Assembly (NCBI RefSeq): GCF_011039205.1
Contig: NZ_JAAKEL010000006.1
Location: 1 to 64,000, forward strand
DNA from: Dysgonomonas sp. ZJ279
GTDB taxonomy: Bacteria > Bacteroidota > Bacteroidia > Bacteroidales > Dysgonomonadaceae
Reading direction: 5' to 3'
Length of the DNA: 64,000 nt
A program made the position numbers and the translations under genes. This document shows, in pieces, positions 16,559-24,654 of this stretch. The notes under the pieces are model-generated. The model was not told the origin of the DNA and made no database searches. It was given only the letters and a program-made list of their open reading frames with translations. The first letter of the stretch is position 1, and each line of letters opens with the position of its first letter.

Positions 16559-17497
16559 ATGAAAATAGCTATACTGGTACCTTGTTATAACGAGGGATTG
16601 ACAATAAGAAAAGTTGTTTCGGACTTCAAAAGAGTACTACCCGAAGCAGATATATTCGTTTATGATAATAATTCGTCCGATAATACGATAGAAGAGGCGA
16701 CTTCCGCCGGAGCTATCGTAAGAACAGAAACGACACAGGGCAAAGGTGCTGTGGTTTTAAGTATGTTCCGTGATATCGATGCCGATTATTACCTGTTAGT
16801 AGACGGCGATGACACTTATCCTGCCGAGGCAGCAAAAAAACTTGTCGAGTGCATAGAAAAGACAAATGCAGACATGGTGATTGGCGACAGGTTGTCGAAC
16901 AAAACATATCTTGCTGAGAACAAGAGGCCGTTCCACAATTTTGGAAATGATCTGGTAAAGAAACTAATAAACCAATTTTATCATAGTTCCCTTAATGATA
17001 TCCTTTCGGGATACAGACTTTTCAGTCGCAGATTTGTAAAGAATTATTCTTCGTTAATTTCAGGGTTCGAACTGGAGACTGATTTGACTATATATTGCCT
17101 GAATTACGATTTCAAAATACACGAAATACAAATAGACTATCGCGACCGCCCTGAAGGTAGCGTTTCCAAACTGAATACATACAAGGACGGCTATAAGGTA
17201 TTGAAGTTATTCTTCAATCTATACCGTCTCTACAAACCGCTAAGCTTTTTCACTCTTATATCAGCATTTATACTATTAATTGGCTTAATACTAGGCGTTT
17301 TCCCAATTATAGATTATATAGAGTATCAATATGTATATAAAGTACCCACTGCCATTGCAGCGGTAGCTTCCGTTATAATAGCGGTTCTGTTATACACTTG
17401 CGGCTTGATATTGGATAATATCTCTAAATTCGACAAGAAAAATTTCAAACACTCATTATTAAATTTTGATGAAGCTGCAAAAACCAAAAGATATTAA
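16559..17497 (+). CDS. Family 2 glycosyltransferase with C-terminal membrane helices (DPM1/GtrB-like)
   Basis: This 312-residue protein starts with a GT-A fold: I-A-I-L-V-P-C-Y-N-E-G, then D-N-N-S-S-D-N-T. The metal-binding L-V-D-G-D-D-T-Y-P is near residue 82, and L-S-G-Y-R-L-F-S-R-R and R-P-E-G-S-V-S-K-L follow. Two hydrophobic helices (about 228-250 and 265-288) anchor it in the inner membrane. The architecture is that of enzymes transferring a sugar to polyprenyl phosphate; the sugar is not predictable. It overlaps the next gene, a polytopic membrane protein, by 29 bp, so the two are translationally linked and probably act on the same lipid-linked substrate. Confidence 0.9.
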   Translation: MKIAILVPCYNEGLTIRKVVSDFKRVLPEADIFVYDNNSSDNTIEEATSAGAIVRTETTQGKGAVVLSMFRDIDADYYLLVDGDDTYPAEAAKKLVECIEKTNADMVIGDRLSNKTYLAENKRPFHNFGNDLVKKLINQFYHSSLNDILSGYRLFSRRFVKNYSSLISGFELETDLTIYCLNYDFKIHEIQIDYRDRPEGSVSKLNTYKDGYKVLKLFFNLYRLYKPLSFFTLISAFILLIGLILGVFPIIDYIEYQYVYKVPTAIAAVASVIIAVLLYTCGLILDNISKFDKKNFKHSLLNFDEAAKTKRY

Positions 17498-18836
17498 GCA
17501 GGCAATTTTTCTTTGTATCGCTTTCCTTATACTATTCTCAAGCTATTCTGTCAATATATGGAAAGTTTCTGACGAAAATATGTTCTTATTTTTCGAGCGG
17601 CAACCCGAAGGGCTAGTAGTAGGGAGAATAGCCAAAGCGGCTCAGGATGGAGTATTTTCGGATGGAGGACTCACAGGATTAAATTATACCGAATACCTGA
17701 AAACAGACAGCCTCGGAATAAGTACTATGAGTGAAGAATATAGCCGAAATTTATCGATTCAACACGATCTCTATCTAACAAACAGCCCCCTTCCTAATAA
17801 ATTTGTTGCTTACAAAAGCCAGACAGGTGGGCAAGCGATTCTCTATAGTGCAATACAAAAGATAAGCCCTTTTGACAACCTCGGGAATCTAAGACTCTTC
17901 AAAGGCCTGAATGCTGCATTAGCAGCGCTTTGCTTCGTATTGTTCATTGGATGGGTATACCGGAATTATGGTGGGATAAGTAGTATAATCACCTTATTTC
18001 TCTTACTTATTTCGCCATGGATAAATAACTTTGCTCACAATCTCTGGTGGGCCTTGTGGAGTTTTTACATCCCATTTATAACAATGTTGCTTCTCTTCGA
18101 GAAGAAGCATAACTTCAAAGATAAGATGAGCAATAACAAAATCCTCATTTATCTTTTCCTTGCTGTTTTTGCAAAGTGCTTCTTCACCGGATTTGAATTT
18201 ATCACATCTACTCTGATAGCCGCAATGTGCCCTATAGTGTATTACTATATTTTGGAGCAAAAAAGTTTCCGATCTTTTATCGGTTTCGCATTCAAAGCCG
18301 GAATCACAATGGTGATAGCGGTCTTAGCCGAGATGTTTGTATTGATAATGCAGATAAGATCGCTTGAAGGTTCATTCAGTGATGGTATTAACCACATACT
18401 CGTATCTTATACCAAAAGAGCTACTTATGGTATAATAGAACAAAGCGAAACATATGGAGAGATTCTTCAGAAGTACTTTCAGGGGAATGTATTTGATCTC
18501 GGATTTCTACCTCAGACCGAATTTAAATTTTACTTTGGGGTATTCTTCCTTATTATCTGCCTTTTCGGTGTTGCAATATACTTTATCAGCAAAAAATTAA
18601 ATCAAGTATATAAGATTAAAAATCTGGCATTGATATCAGCTACTTTATTCTCGGTGCTATCGCCATTGTCTTGGTTCATCATCTTTAAACAGCATGCTTC
18701 AGAGCATCCTCACATGGATTATATAGTGTGGTATATACCGACTTTACTCTTTGGCTTTATTGTTATTGGTCAGGGGATATCATTAATAATAGCAAGGGTC
18801 AGAGGTTCTCACAACAAGCCTGACGTTTTATCGTAG
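17469..18836 (+). CDS. Polytopic membrane protein of unknown function, coupled to a GT2
   Basis: Starting at the ATG at 17469 (a TTG one codon earlier is possible), the protein has 455 residues and about 9-10 hydrophobic helices. A large extracytoplasmic-looking loop (about 35-125) lies between helices 1 and 2. Because it overlaps a DPM1-like glycosyltransferase, it could be a GT-C-type enzyme using polyprenyl-phosphate sugars, or a flippase-like partner. I recognise no diagnostic motif, so this is inference from context only. It converges with the ATL gene. Confidence 0.75.
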   Translation: MKLQKPKDIKQAIFLCIAFLILFSSYSVNIWKVSDENMFLFFERQPEGLVVGRIAKAAQDGVFSDGGLTGLNYTEYLKTDSLGISTMSEEYSRNLSIQHDLYLTNSPLPNKFVAYKSQTGGQAILYSAIQKISPFDNLGNLRLFKGLNAALAALCFVLFIGWVYRNYGGISSIITLFLLLISPWINNFAHNLWWALWSFYIPFITMLLLFEKKHNFKDKMSNNKILIYLFLAVFAKCFFTGFEFITSTLIAAMCPIVYYYILEQKSFRSFIGFAFKAGITMVIAVLAEMFVLIMQIRSLEGSFSDGINHILVSYTKRATYGIIEQSETYGEILQKYFQGNVFDLGFLPQTEFKFYFGVFFLIICLFGVAIYFISKKLNQVYKIKNLALISATLFSVLSPLSWFIIFKQHASEHPHMDYIVWYIPTLLFGFIVIGQGISLIIARVRGSHNKPDVLS

Positions 18837-18849
18837 TATACAGAATGTT

Positions 18850-19194
18850 TTATATCTGTATCTCGTCCATAGGATCCCAAAAGATTGCTTTCCAGTTTTT
18901 AATTCTATCATTGACAATAGTTACTCCTTCAGACTCCAGCATCTTTTGCATTTCTCCCGAGCTGCCAAAAGCATCTTTTCCCGACAATATACCTTGACTA
19001 TTCACGACCCGAAAGGCAGGAATGCCCGTCTTTGCAGAATCACATTCACTCATAACACGCCCCACCATTCGCGACAGATTAGGATAGCCTATTGCTTTGG
19101 CTACAGCACCATAACTTGTGGCACGACCCGACGGAATAGTTTTCACGATATCATATACTGCTTGTATAAAAGATGCTTTATCTATCTTATTCAT
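18850..19194 (-). CDS. MGMT-family alkyltransferase-like protein (ATL), lacking the acceptor cysteine
   Basis: This 114-residue protein has only the DNA-binding C-terminal domain of O6-methylguanine methyltransferases. The helix-turn-helix and finger residues are present: P-S-G-R-A-T-S-Y-G-A-V-A (21-32) and S-R-M-V-G-R (41-46). The acceptor motif P-C-H-R-V is P-A-F-R-V here (59-63), so Cys is Ala60 and His is Phe61. Without the cysteine it cannot accept alkyl groups. ATL proteins bind O6-alkylguanine and pass the lesion to nucleotide excision repair. Most ATLs have Trp at this position, so Ala is atypical. Confidence 0.88.
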   Translation of the reverse strand: MNKIDKASFIQAVYDIVKTIPSGRATSYGAVAKAIGYPNLSRMVGRVMSECDSAKTGIPAFRVVNSQGILSGKDAFGSSGEMQKMLESEGVTIVNDRIKNWKAIFWDPMDEIQI

Positions 19195-19254
19195 ATATCA
19201 CAAGTTGAGTAGGCAAATATAAGGATATTCAAAACGTAATAGTCAATTATTTAT

Positions 19255-19430
19255 GTAGAAGTCGTCTCGAACCGATAAGCTTATAGCTATTGGCTAATGA
19301 CCTCCAGTGGTAACAGATTCCTCCTTTCAGTTCGGAATGACAGAGAAAAAATGACAGAGAGAACGATATATAATGCAACTCATAAATTATATGATTTGCA
19401 TTTTGAACTTATGTTATATTAAATCCCTTA
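19255..19430 (+). repeat. Dispersed intergenic repeat, copy A (about 175 bp)
   Basis: This shares ordered blocks with copies B (25062-25262, inverted) and C (44840-45020). The blocks are GATAAGCTTATAGCTATTGG, the core GTAACAGATTCCTCC, TTCGGAATGACAGAG, GAGAGAACGAT, and AACTCATAAATTATATGAT. All three copies are intergenic, and the core resembles the REP-like TCATTCCGAA...GAATCT repeats of other Bacteroidota. No coding frame covers it. Confidence 0.75.
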
Positions 19431-19500
19431 TTTATAATACTCTGTGATACTTTGTGTGACCATGTAGTTAAAAGTCAGGATGAACTCAAAATAATAAATA

Positions 19501-19545
19501 AGGGATCGCTTGCTTTTAAGCAAACAATCCCCTATCATAATATCT
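19501..19545 (-). terminator. Terminator of the 19583 outer-membrane protein gene
   Basis: AGGGATCGCTTGCT (19501-19514) and AGCAAACAATCCCCT (19519-19533) form an imperfect stem. On the minus strand it is followed by a T/A-rich TTATTTATTATTTT. It lies about 50 bp past the OMP stop. Confidence 0.7.
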
Positions 19546-19582
19546 TTAATTCTCAGATAACATATCTGAAAAGATTGAATGA

Positions 19583-20194
19583 TCATCTGAATTTGAGAAT
19601 CATTCCAAGAAGTACGTTATTCATATCCAGATTGAAACCAAAGCCGTTTGTGGTTGTTTCATCTTGATAACCATTAGGATCATATTTGCTTTTATCATTT
19701 TGATATCCCAGAAACCCAAACTTGCCTAACAAAGAAACCTTACTAGAAACATTAATAGCAACACCAGGTCTAAATCCTACTTCAATTTGATGCGAGGTAT
19801 CATCATATTCTTTTTGTTTTGAATGAGCATACGAGATACCGCCATCAACAAACAAGCCACCAATATCTCCCTTCAAAAAAGAATAACGAACAAACGGATT
19901 AATCACATAACTTTCTGTCGTCCGAGTTTCAAAATACTTTCCATCATTAGAATGATAAGATGATGGTGATTCCGTATGCCTATAACCGGCAACAATACCA
20001 ATACCGATATTTTCACTAATTACATAGCCGAATTCGGGAAGAATACTATAAGATGTCTGACTTTCGTCAGCCCCTTTAATCTTACTCGACCACAAACTGA
20101 CTGATCCTCCAACCCACATCTGACCAACATCTTGCGCACTGGCATTAACAAACGTCGCTAAGGCCAAAATAGCCACCAAAAACAATTTCCTCAT
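19583..20194 (-). CDS. Small outer-membrane beta-barrel protein (porin-like, OmpX/PorT style)
   Basis: This 203-residue protein has a Sec signal peptide ending V-N-A-S-A-Q. The mature part alternates aromatic and polar residues in about eight strands and ends in L-G-M-I-L-K-F-R, a typical C-terminal barrel strand. G-I-G-I-V-A-G-Y-R and F-V-R-Y-S-F strands are clear. It belongs with the single-domain 8-strand barrels annotated as 'outer membrane beta-barrel protein' in Bacteroidota. Its function is unknown. It is monocistronic with a terminator at 19501-19545. Confidence 0.85.
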   Translation of the reverse strand: MRKLFLVAILALATFVNASAQDVGQMWVGGSVSLWSSKIKGADESQTSYSILPEFGYVISENIGIGIVAGYRHTESPSSYHSNDGKYFETRTTESYVINPFVRYSFLKGDIGGLFVDGGISYAHSKQKEYDDTSHQIEVGFRPGVAINVSSKVSLLGKFGFLGYQNDKSKYDPNGYQDETTTNGFGFNLDMNNVLLGMILKFR

Positions 20195-20300
20195 AGTATC
20201 ATTTTATATTGATTTAAAACAAATCTATATAAAACAAATGACTTAATTAACATTTATCAAAACATTTTTTAACCTATGAACCCTTTTTGCAAATAAAATA

Positions 20301-20690
20301 CTACAATGTTTGTTTGGCCGATGTTACAGTGACTTCAACAACTCTTGTAAGAAAAGAGAACTTTTCCTTCATAAACTCATAATCCGCACCCGAATCGAGG
20401 TATTTAGCTGTTCCATCGATCAGGAAACCTGTGCCCTGATAATCTTTATAGCCTAAAACGTCACGGCTACCGATCGTTATTTTGACCTGATCGTTAACCA
20501 TCACATTTTTCTCTGTCTTGCGCATACCATATGCAGGAATTAATAGTCGATTCTCGTCTGCAATCACAATATACGAGTTCCACGTATTTACGACATGCGG
20601 TTCGTCCGTGCCCCACGAAACGATAGATACGACACCTTCGTGTTCAAGTACTTCTACAAATTTTTCGGTAAAAATGACTGATTTATCCAT
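20301..20690 (-). CDS. Pyridoxamine 5'-phosphate oxidase-like FMN-binding protein
   Basis: This 129-residue protein is a small split-barrel. V-V-S-I-V-S-W-G-T-D-E-P-H-V-V-N-T-W-N at about 19-37 is the usual first strand pair. N-V-M-V-N-D-Q-V-K-I-T-I-G-S and G-T-G-F-L-I-D-G-T-A-K-Y follow. Members bind FMN or F420 and reduce diverse substrates; the substrate here is unknown. A TAATTTTG box lies upstream on this strand (20724-20731). Its upstream neighbour on the same strand is a Crp/Fnr-type regulator, 81 bp away. Confidence 0.82.
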   Translation of the reverse strand: MDKSVIFTEKFVEVLEHEGVVSIVSWGTDEPHVVNTWNSYIVIADENRLLIPAYGMRKTEKNVMVNDQVKITIGSRDVLGYKDYQGTGFLIDGTAKYLDSGADYEFMKEKFSFLTRVVEVTVTSAKQTL

Positions 20691-20771
20691 AATGATTTCT
20701 TTATTAATAATTAAAACAGATCACAAAATTATGGATAAGAAGGCAGACAAAAATTAAGCTGGATTAAGAAA

Positions 20772-21350
20772 TCAGAGTTTCGCGTTTTTCCTTCGTATTT
20801 CACTTAAATATTCGGGTGTAATTCCCAGATATGAGGCAATCATATACAGTGGTATCCGCTGCATAAAGGTGGGGAATAATGAGTTAAAATGCAAATACAT
20901 ATCTTCTTTAGACAGATTGAAAATCAATTTAAGCCTGAATTGGGAAGCGGCATATCCCCTCTCTGCCATCATACGGAAATAACGTTCAAGGAGAGGTACT
21001 TCGTTCGTAAGCTCAATCAATGAGGCATAATCGATAGATATCACTTCTGAATTTTCGACCGCCTGAATATTATACTCCGATGCCTTTTGGGTACTGATGC
21101 TAAAGTAATCTGTCAGCCACCAATCTTCTATCGCAAATTGCACTATTTGTTCCAGACCCTTATCATTGTTATAGAACATGCGAAGACAGCCCTTATTTAC
21201 AAAATAATAGGCCTTACATACCGATCCTTCTTTAACCAGATACTCTCCACGCTTCAACGATAATGGCTTGACATATTCATACATAGCTTCAATACCACGA
21301 TCGTCGAGTTTAACATATTTCTGAATATGATTAATAATGTCCGTAAGCAT
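20772..21350 (-). CDS. Crp/Fnr-type transcriptional regulator
   Basis: This 192-residue protein has an N-terminal cyclic-nucleotide-binding beta-roll (about 20-115): L-K-R-G-E-Y-L-V-K-E-G-S-V-C and Y-Y-F-V-N-K-G-C-L-R-M-F-Y. A long dimer helix and a C-terminal helix-turn-helix (I-A-S-Y-L-G-I-T-P-E-Y-L-S-E-I-R-R) come next. The beta-roll lacks the R-S residues that contact cAMP in Crp, and no Fe-S cysteines are arranged as in Fnr, so the effector is unknown. It follows the methyltransferase gene by only 4 bp and is probably co-transcribed with it. Confidence 0.88.
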   Translation of the reverse strand: MLTDIINHIQKYVKLDDRGIEAMYEYVKPLSLKRGEYLVKEGSVCKAYYFVNKGCLRMFYNNDKGLEQIVQFAIEDWWLTDYFSISTQKASEYNIQAVENSEVISIDYASLIELTNEVPLLERYFRMMAERGYAASQFRLKLIFNLSKEDMYLHFNSLFPTFMQRIPLYMIASYLGITPEYLSEIRRKNAKL

Positions 21351-21354
21351 ATTA

Positions 21355-22089
21355 CTATTTTTTTGTAGCAGAAATTAAAAGCATCATCGGTCTGCGCAAT
21401 TCATCTTTCATATCAAGAATAGTTTCTACAAGCTCTTTCTGCGGTTGCGCTTCTACCAATTCTGTTATTTCGAATCCTGATTTGAGAAGGCCATTTATAT
21501 ACGTTGTCAATGTCTTGTGATATTTTACCACTTCTTCCCCAAGGAAAGTCGATCTCCGCAAGCCTTCTCCAAAATAGTTATCGACAGGCCAATGTAAGCG
21601 GTTTCCCTCTTGGTCGCAATACCAATCCTGACTACCATACGCAGTAAATACCGGATGCTCGACCGAGAAAACGAATGTACCGCCCTGCGAAAGGCATCTA
21701 TTCACATTCCGGCAAATATCATCGAACGATGCTAAATAATGAAAAGTAAGAGAACTGATAACAATATCGAATGTATCGGGCAAGAATTCGAAATCTTCTA
21801 CTGCCATACATTTATACGCTATACGGGGAGAGTTATTTCTTTTTCTTGCTTCTTCGAGCATTTTTTCGGAGAGGTCTATTCCTGTCACAGATACTGCACC
21901 ATGCTCCACCACGTATGCACAGTGCCAGCCAAATCCACAGCCCAAATCGAGTACACGTTTACCCTCAAATTCGGGCAACATCTTCTGCAACATGTGCCAT
22001 TCTCCTGCACCTTTCAATCCTTCTACCGACCGTGTCATTCGGCTGTATTGATCGAAAAAATCGGGATTATCGTATTTGTTCTCTTTCAT
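21355..22089 (-). CDS. Class I SAM-dependent methyltransferase
   Basis: I start at the ATG at 22089 (M-K-E-N-K-Y-D-N-P); an ATG five codons upstream lies in the terminator region and is unlikely. The 244-residue protein has methyltransferase motif I V-L-D-L-G-C-G-F-G-W-H near residue 50. The acidic motif II is I-D-L-S-E-K-M-L-E, motif IV is D-I-V-I-S-S-L-T-F-H-Y, and a V-E-H-P-V-F region follows. It resembles the family annotated as 'class I SAM-dependent methyltransferase' of small-molecule type; the substrate is unknown. The Crp-like regulator is directly downstream. Confidence 0.88.
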   Translation of the reverse strand: MKENKYDNPDFFDQYSRMTRSVEGLKGAGEWHMLQKMLPEFEGKRVLDLGCGFGWHCAYVVEHGAVSVTGIDLSEKMLEEARKRNNSPRIAYKCMAVEDFEFLPDTFDIVISSLTFHYLASFDDICRNVNRCLSQGGTFVFSVEHPVFTAYGSQDWYCDQEGNRLHWPVDNYFGEGLRRSTFLGEEVVKYHKTLTTYINGLLKSGFEITELVEAQPQKELVETILDMKDELRRPMMLLISATKK

Positions 22090-22106
22090 AAAATAAATGT
22101 ACAAAA

Positions 22107-22138
22107 AACCCCTGAAAACCGAAAGATTCTCAGGGGTT
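22107..22138 (-). terminator. Terminator of the FISUMP gene
   Basis: AACCCCTGA (22107-22115) and TCAGGGGTT (22130-22138) form a perfect 9-bp stem. On the minus strand it is followed by TTTTGTAC after the paired bases. It lies 70 bp past the FISUMP stop and just before the methyltransferase start. Confidence 0.85.
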
Positions 22139-22207
22139 AGATTTATGCTTAATTCAGAGAATCATATTTCTCCATTCGTATTCATCGATAATAGATAAGA
22201 AGCAGAA

Positions 22208-23401
22208 TCAGGGTGTGTTTGTATCTTTCTTGCAACGTATAGCTGTCAGGAATTGTCGTCCCATACCTGTTCTGGATATATAATTTTCAGGATTACCTGC
22301 GCCGTTTACAGCATTTATTTTTCTATTCCATGCACTATTGGTATTCGGTGTAACTGCTGCATAATAAGCACTACTCGTCCAGAAATAAGATGTTTGACCG
22401 TAAAACTGAGAGGAAGGAGAAAAGCCACCTAAATAGGCATCGAACCCACCTTTGTATGCAGGCTTGCTTGCCCCATACGATTCGGGCAACTGACTACCCG
22501 ATATCATACATTGTGCTTTCATCGCTTTTCCATGTGGACTCGTTGTCGCACCGGAGGGTCTGTCGTACTCCAAAAGAGGGCTTCCTATATCGGCCATGGT
22601 CGAATATTTAGAGGTATTCTTAATTATTTCGTTTTCGAGATCTGTCCATTCCTTATCGCTCGGCAGATGCCATCCGTCGGGGCAGATACCTTGAACTCTA
22701 GCTCCTTCGCTGGTACCACCCTCGTCTGTGCCGGGATGAGTCTTACCATTTGTAGCAGCGTACCAATTATATAGAAGTCCCAATTCGGGTTGTGCATTAA
22801 AAAGAGTCGGGTCTAAATTATTAGTTCCGGGATAACACCATCTGGGATCACCACTGCTTCCGGCATTCGAGGGAGTAGTGGGAAGCGAAGCGCCTCCTTG
22901 AGCTGATGCGAATTTGGTTACCGCCAGATTCTCCACCATCCAAATACCGGCATCACCGAACAACCGTGCTTTAAAATCCTTGTTGTCCTGATCTTTATAT
23001 ATAACTACATTTTCGGATTCTAACTCGGTGAGTAATTTCCACTCCAGACCATCCCAAACATATAGTCCCTGAGGGTTTGCACTATTGTTGTCTACACACA
23101 TGCTGGTATTATAAACCAGCAGCCCTATATGCTTCGCATCAAGATCGCCTTTTGTTGTTCCATTTTCATAGTCAGAATCCCCCTTAAGCATCGGAAATAG
23201 CTGATCTATTTTTTCTAAGGCTACACGAGGAAGCCCCAATCCCTTAGATACAACCGCATTACTTCCAGAGTCTGATTGTCCTCCGGTCAAATCTAATAAA
23301 GCTCCATAATGGGGCTTATTATTTGTACCAATTGTTACTTGAGCCTTTAGTGGCAGAACAGAGAAAAGAATAATTAAAGAATAAAAAAATAAATGTTTCA
23401 T
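22208..23401 (-). CDS. Secreted FISUMP-domain protein (Fib_succ_major)
   Basis: This 397-residue protein has a Sec signal peptide ending L-P-L-K-A-Q. The N-terminal part (about 22-125) contains G-T-N-N-K-P-H-Y-G-A-L-L-D-L and a Y-V-W-D-G-L-E-W-K-L-L segment often found in Bacteroidota surface proteins. The C-terminal part is a Fibrobacter succinogenes major paralogous domain: L-L-Y-N-W-Y-A-A, then the diagnostic I-C-P-D-G-W-H-L-P-S-D-K-E-W-T-D-L-E, F-W-T-S-S and A-I-R-C near the end. The domain is thought to be extracellular and C-type-lectin-like; its role is not known. It is monocistronic, with a canonical promoter and a terminator. Confidence 0.88.
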   Translation of the reverse strand: MKHLFFYSLIILFSVLPLKAQVTIGTNNKPHYGALLDLTGGQSDSGSNAVVSKGLGLPRVALEKIDQLFPMLKGDSDYENGTTKGDLDAKHIGLLVYNTSMCVDNNSANPQGLYVWDGLEWKLLTELESENVVIYKDQDNKDFKARLFGDAGIWMVENLAVTKFASAQGGASLPTTPSNAGSSGDPRWCYPGTNNLDPTLFNAQPELGLLYNWYAATNGKTHPGTDEGGTSEGARVQGICPDGWHLPSDKEWTDLENEIIKNTSKYSTMADIGSPLLEYDRPSGATTSPHGKAMKAQCMISGSQLPESYGASKPAYKGGFDAYLGGFSPSSQFYGQTSYFWTSSAYYAAVTPNTNSAWNRKINAVNGAGNPENYISRTGMGRQFLTAIRCKKDTNTP

Positions 23402-23459
23402 AAAGTTTTTTGCCTATACATAAATAATTATCAGAAAATGGATTTCTGTCAATTCGACA

Positions 23460-23490
23460 CAAATATAAAAAATAAAGTTTATTAATCAAA
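23460..23490 (-). promoter_or_regulatory. FISUMP gene promoter, Bacteroidota -33/-7 type
   Basis: On the minus strand TTTG (23490-23487) is followed after 19 bp by TATATTTG (23467-23460). This is the optimal Bacteroidota arrangement, 59 bp upstream of the ATG. Confidence 0.75.
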
Positions 23491-23608
23491 ACCTTGATTC
23501 AGAAAGCTAACAGAGTATTAAGTATGCTTGAGAACCGCCTGAAACAGATTGTAAATAAAATCGCGGCTAATATTTTTGAGTAGTTTTATTACGATGATTT
23601 AACAAAAA

Positions 23609-23624
23609 ACTCCCTTGCGGGAGT
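23609..23624 (-). terminator. Terminator of the XRE regulator gene
   Basis: ACTCCC and GGGAGT form a short GC-rich stem with a TTGC loop. On the minus strand it is followed by TTTTTTGTT. It starts 6 bp past the stop at 23630. Confidence 0.88.
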
Positions 23625-23629
23625 CTCAT

Positions 23630-24067
23630 TTATTTAAGTTTTGCTTTTAGTTCTTCTATCTGCTTATCCTTTTCTTTGAGGAGTCTTTCGTATAAGTCTT
23701 TAATGTCATTAATAGGATAATTGTAATTATTTTCTTGTTCTCCTACAATTTGTTGAGTTACTATATCATTAGAATTTTCAGCAGAGGTATTTGTTAAAGT
23801 AGGTTCTGACATTGTTTGGTTATAAATATTCATTGCTTCCTCTGGTATAAAGTTCTTTAGGAAACCAACAGGAATATTTAGAGCCGTTGCGAATTTATCA
23901 AGGACAGGATCTTCAATTATTTCTTCCAATTCCAAAGCAGATACTTTACTTTGTGACATGCTTACCCTGAAAGCTAAATCTTCCTGAGTGATATTCTGAC
24001 AGGTTCTCGCAATCCGTATATTTCTCCCGTGATTGATTTTCTTTTTCTTTTCGGCAACAGCTTCCAT
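23630..24067 (-). CDS. XRE family helix-turn-helix regulator with C-terminal coiled coil
   Basis: This 145-residue protein has a helix-turn-helix at about 15-65: N-H-G-R-N-I-R-I-A-R, then I-T-Q-E-D-L-A-F-R-V-S-M-S-Q-S-K-V-S-A-L-E. A linker and a Glu/Lys-rich C-terminal coiled coil (about 120-145) follow. The family is common in Bacteroidota chromosomes and mobile regions; the decayed gene at 1353-1687 appears to be a relative. Targets are unknown. A TACATTTG box at 24096-24103 (minus strand) is the likely -7 element. Confidence 0.88.
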   Translation of the reverse strand: MEAVAEKKKKINHGRNIRIARTCQNITQEDLAFRVSMSQSKVSALELEEIIEDPVLDKFATALNIPVGFLKNFIPEEAMNIYNQTMSEPTLTNTSAENSNDIVTQQIVGEQENNYNYPINDIKDLYERLLKEKDKQIEELKAKLK

Positions 24068-24095
24068 ATTTATGTATCGTTATCAGTTGATTAAA

Positions 24096-24103
24096 CAAAT
24101 GTA
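24096..24103 (-). promoter_or_regulatory. Bacteroidota -7 box of the XRE gene
   Basis: The reverse complement reads TACATTTG, matching TAnnTTTG, 29 bp upstream of the XRE start. Confidence 0.5.
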
Positions 24104-24386
24104 TCTCTTCGAAGTTTAGTGCTAAATTAAGATATTTTACCGCAACTCAAATAAGAATTTGCCGTATTCTTTATTTTTATATTCCGAAAAATAAAAAAGC
24201 TGCTGATATTCAGTAAATATAATATCGTCCGCCAAAATATATTATTACAGGGTAAGGCTCTATTTTTGTGATGTTATAATCTGAATGCGTCTCGACTTTT
24301 CTTTTAACCACAGAGCAAAAGTCAAGATGAACTCTCTGATAATATTTTAGAAAATGTATTTTAAAGCAAATATAAAAGAATATCTA

Positions 24387-24394
24387 TATCTTTG
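24387..24394 (+). promoter_or_regulatory. Bacteroidota -7 box of the structured RNA
   Basis: TATCTTTG is a perfect TAnnTTTG. It places a transcription start near 24400-24402, just before the 5' arm of the RNA's closing stem. No clear TTTG at -33. Confidence 0.6.
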
Positions 24395-24400
24395 TCCTGT

Positions 24401-24632
24401 CAGAAATGACAAGACATAATATAGTTTAGATATTAAGCGTTTAACTGGTTCAGTGTAGAACAAAAGTCGAAAATTAGTAAAAGCACTTGGAAACAGTAGA
24501 ACGCCAATCCCGTCTTATCAATATAGGGCGGGAGGCGTTTCCTGTTAGTGCTTGGGGCTTCGACTCCCTGTTCTGCGAATAGGTTAATGTCCTCCCGCTT
24601 CTTTATTGTTAAATGTCTTGCTAGAGGACAGG
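24401..24632 (+). ncRNA. ssrS: Rod-shaped structured RNA, candidate 6S RNA (Bacteroidales-1-like)
   Basis: This stretch folds on itself over about 210-230 nt. Pairs from outside in: CAAGACAT 24410-24417 with ATGTCTTG 24613-24620; AAGCG with CGCTT 24596-24600; TTAAC with GTTAA; AGAACA 24457-24462 with TGTTCT 24569-24574; GTCGAA 24466-24471 with TTCGAC 24559-24564; AAGCACT 24481-24487 with AGTGCTT 24547-24553; AACAG with CTGTT; AACGCC 24500-24505 with GGCGTT 24534-24539; CCCG 24509-24512 with CGGG 24529-24532. A TAnnTTTG box precedes it. Size, long-rod shape and small internal bulges fit 6S RNA, which binds housekeeping RNA polymerase in stationary phase. tmRNA, SRP RNA and RNase P signatures are absent. 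The 6S identity is inferred from shape; the exact 3' end is uncertain. Confidence 0.6.
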
Positions 24633-24654
24633 CAAGTTTGTTAAACTATATGCT

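Noticed and set aside
24401-24632. Integron attC site or tmRNA in the structured region
   Set aside because: No integrase or attC core sites (RYYYAAC/GTTRRRY arrangement), and no tmRNA-type tRNA half or tag-coding frame was seen.
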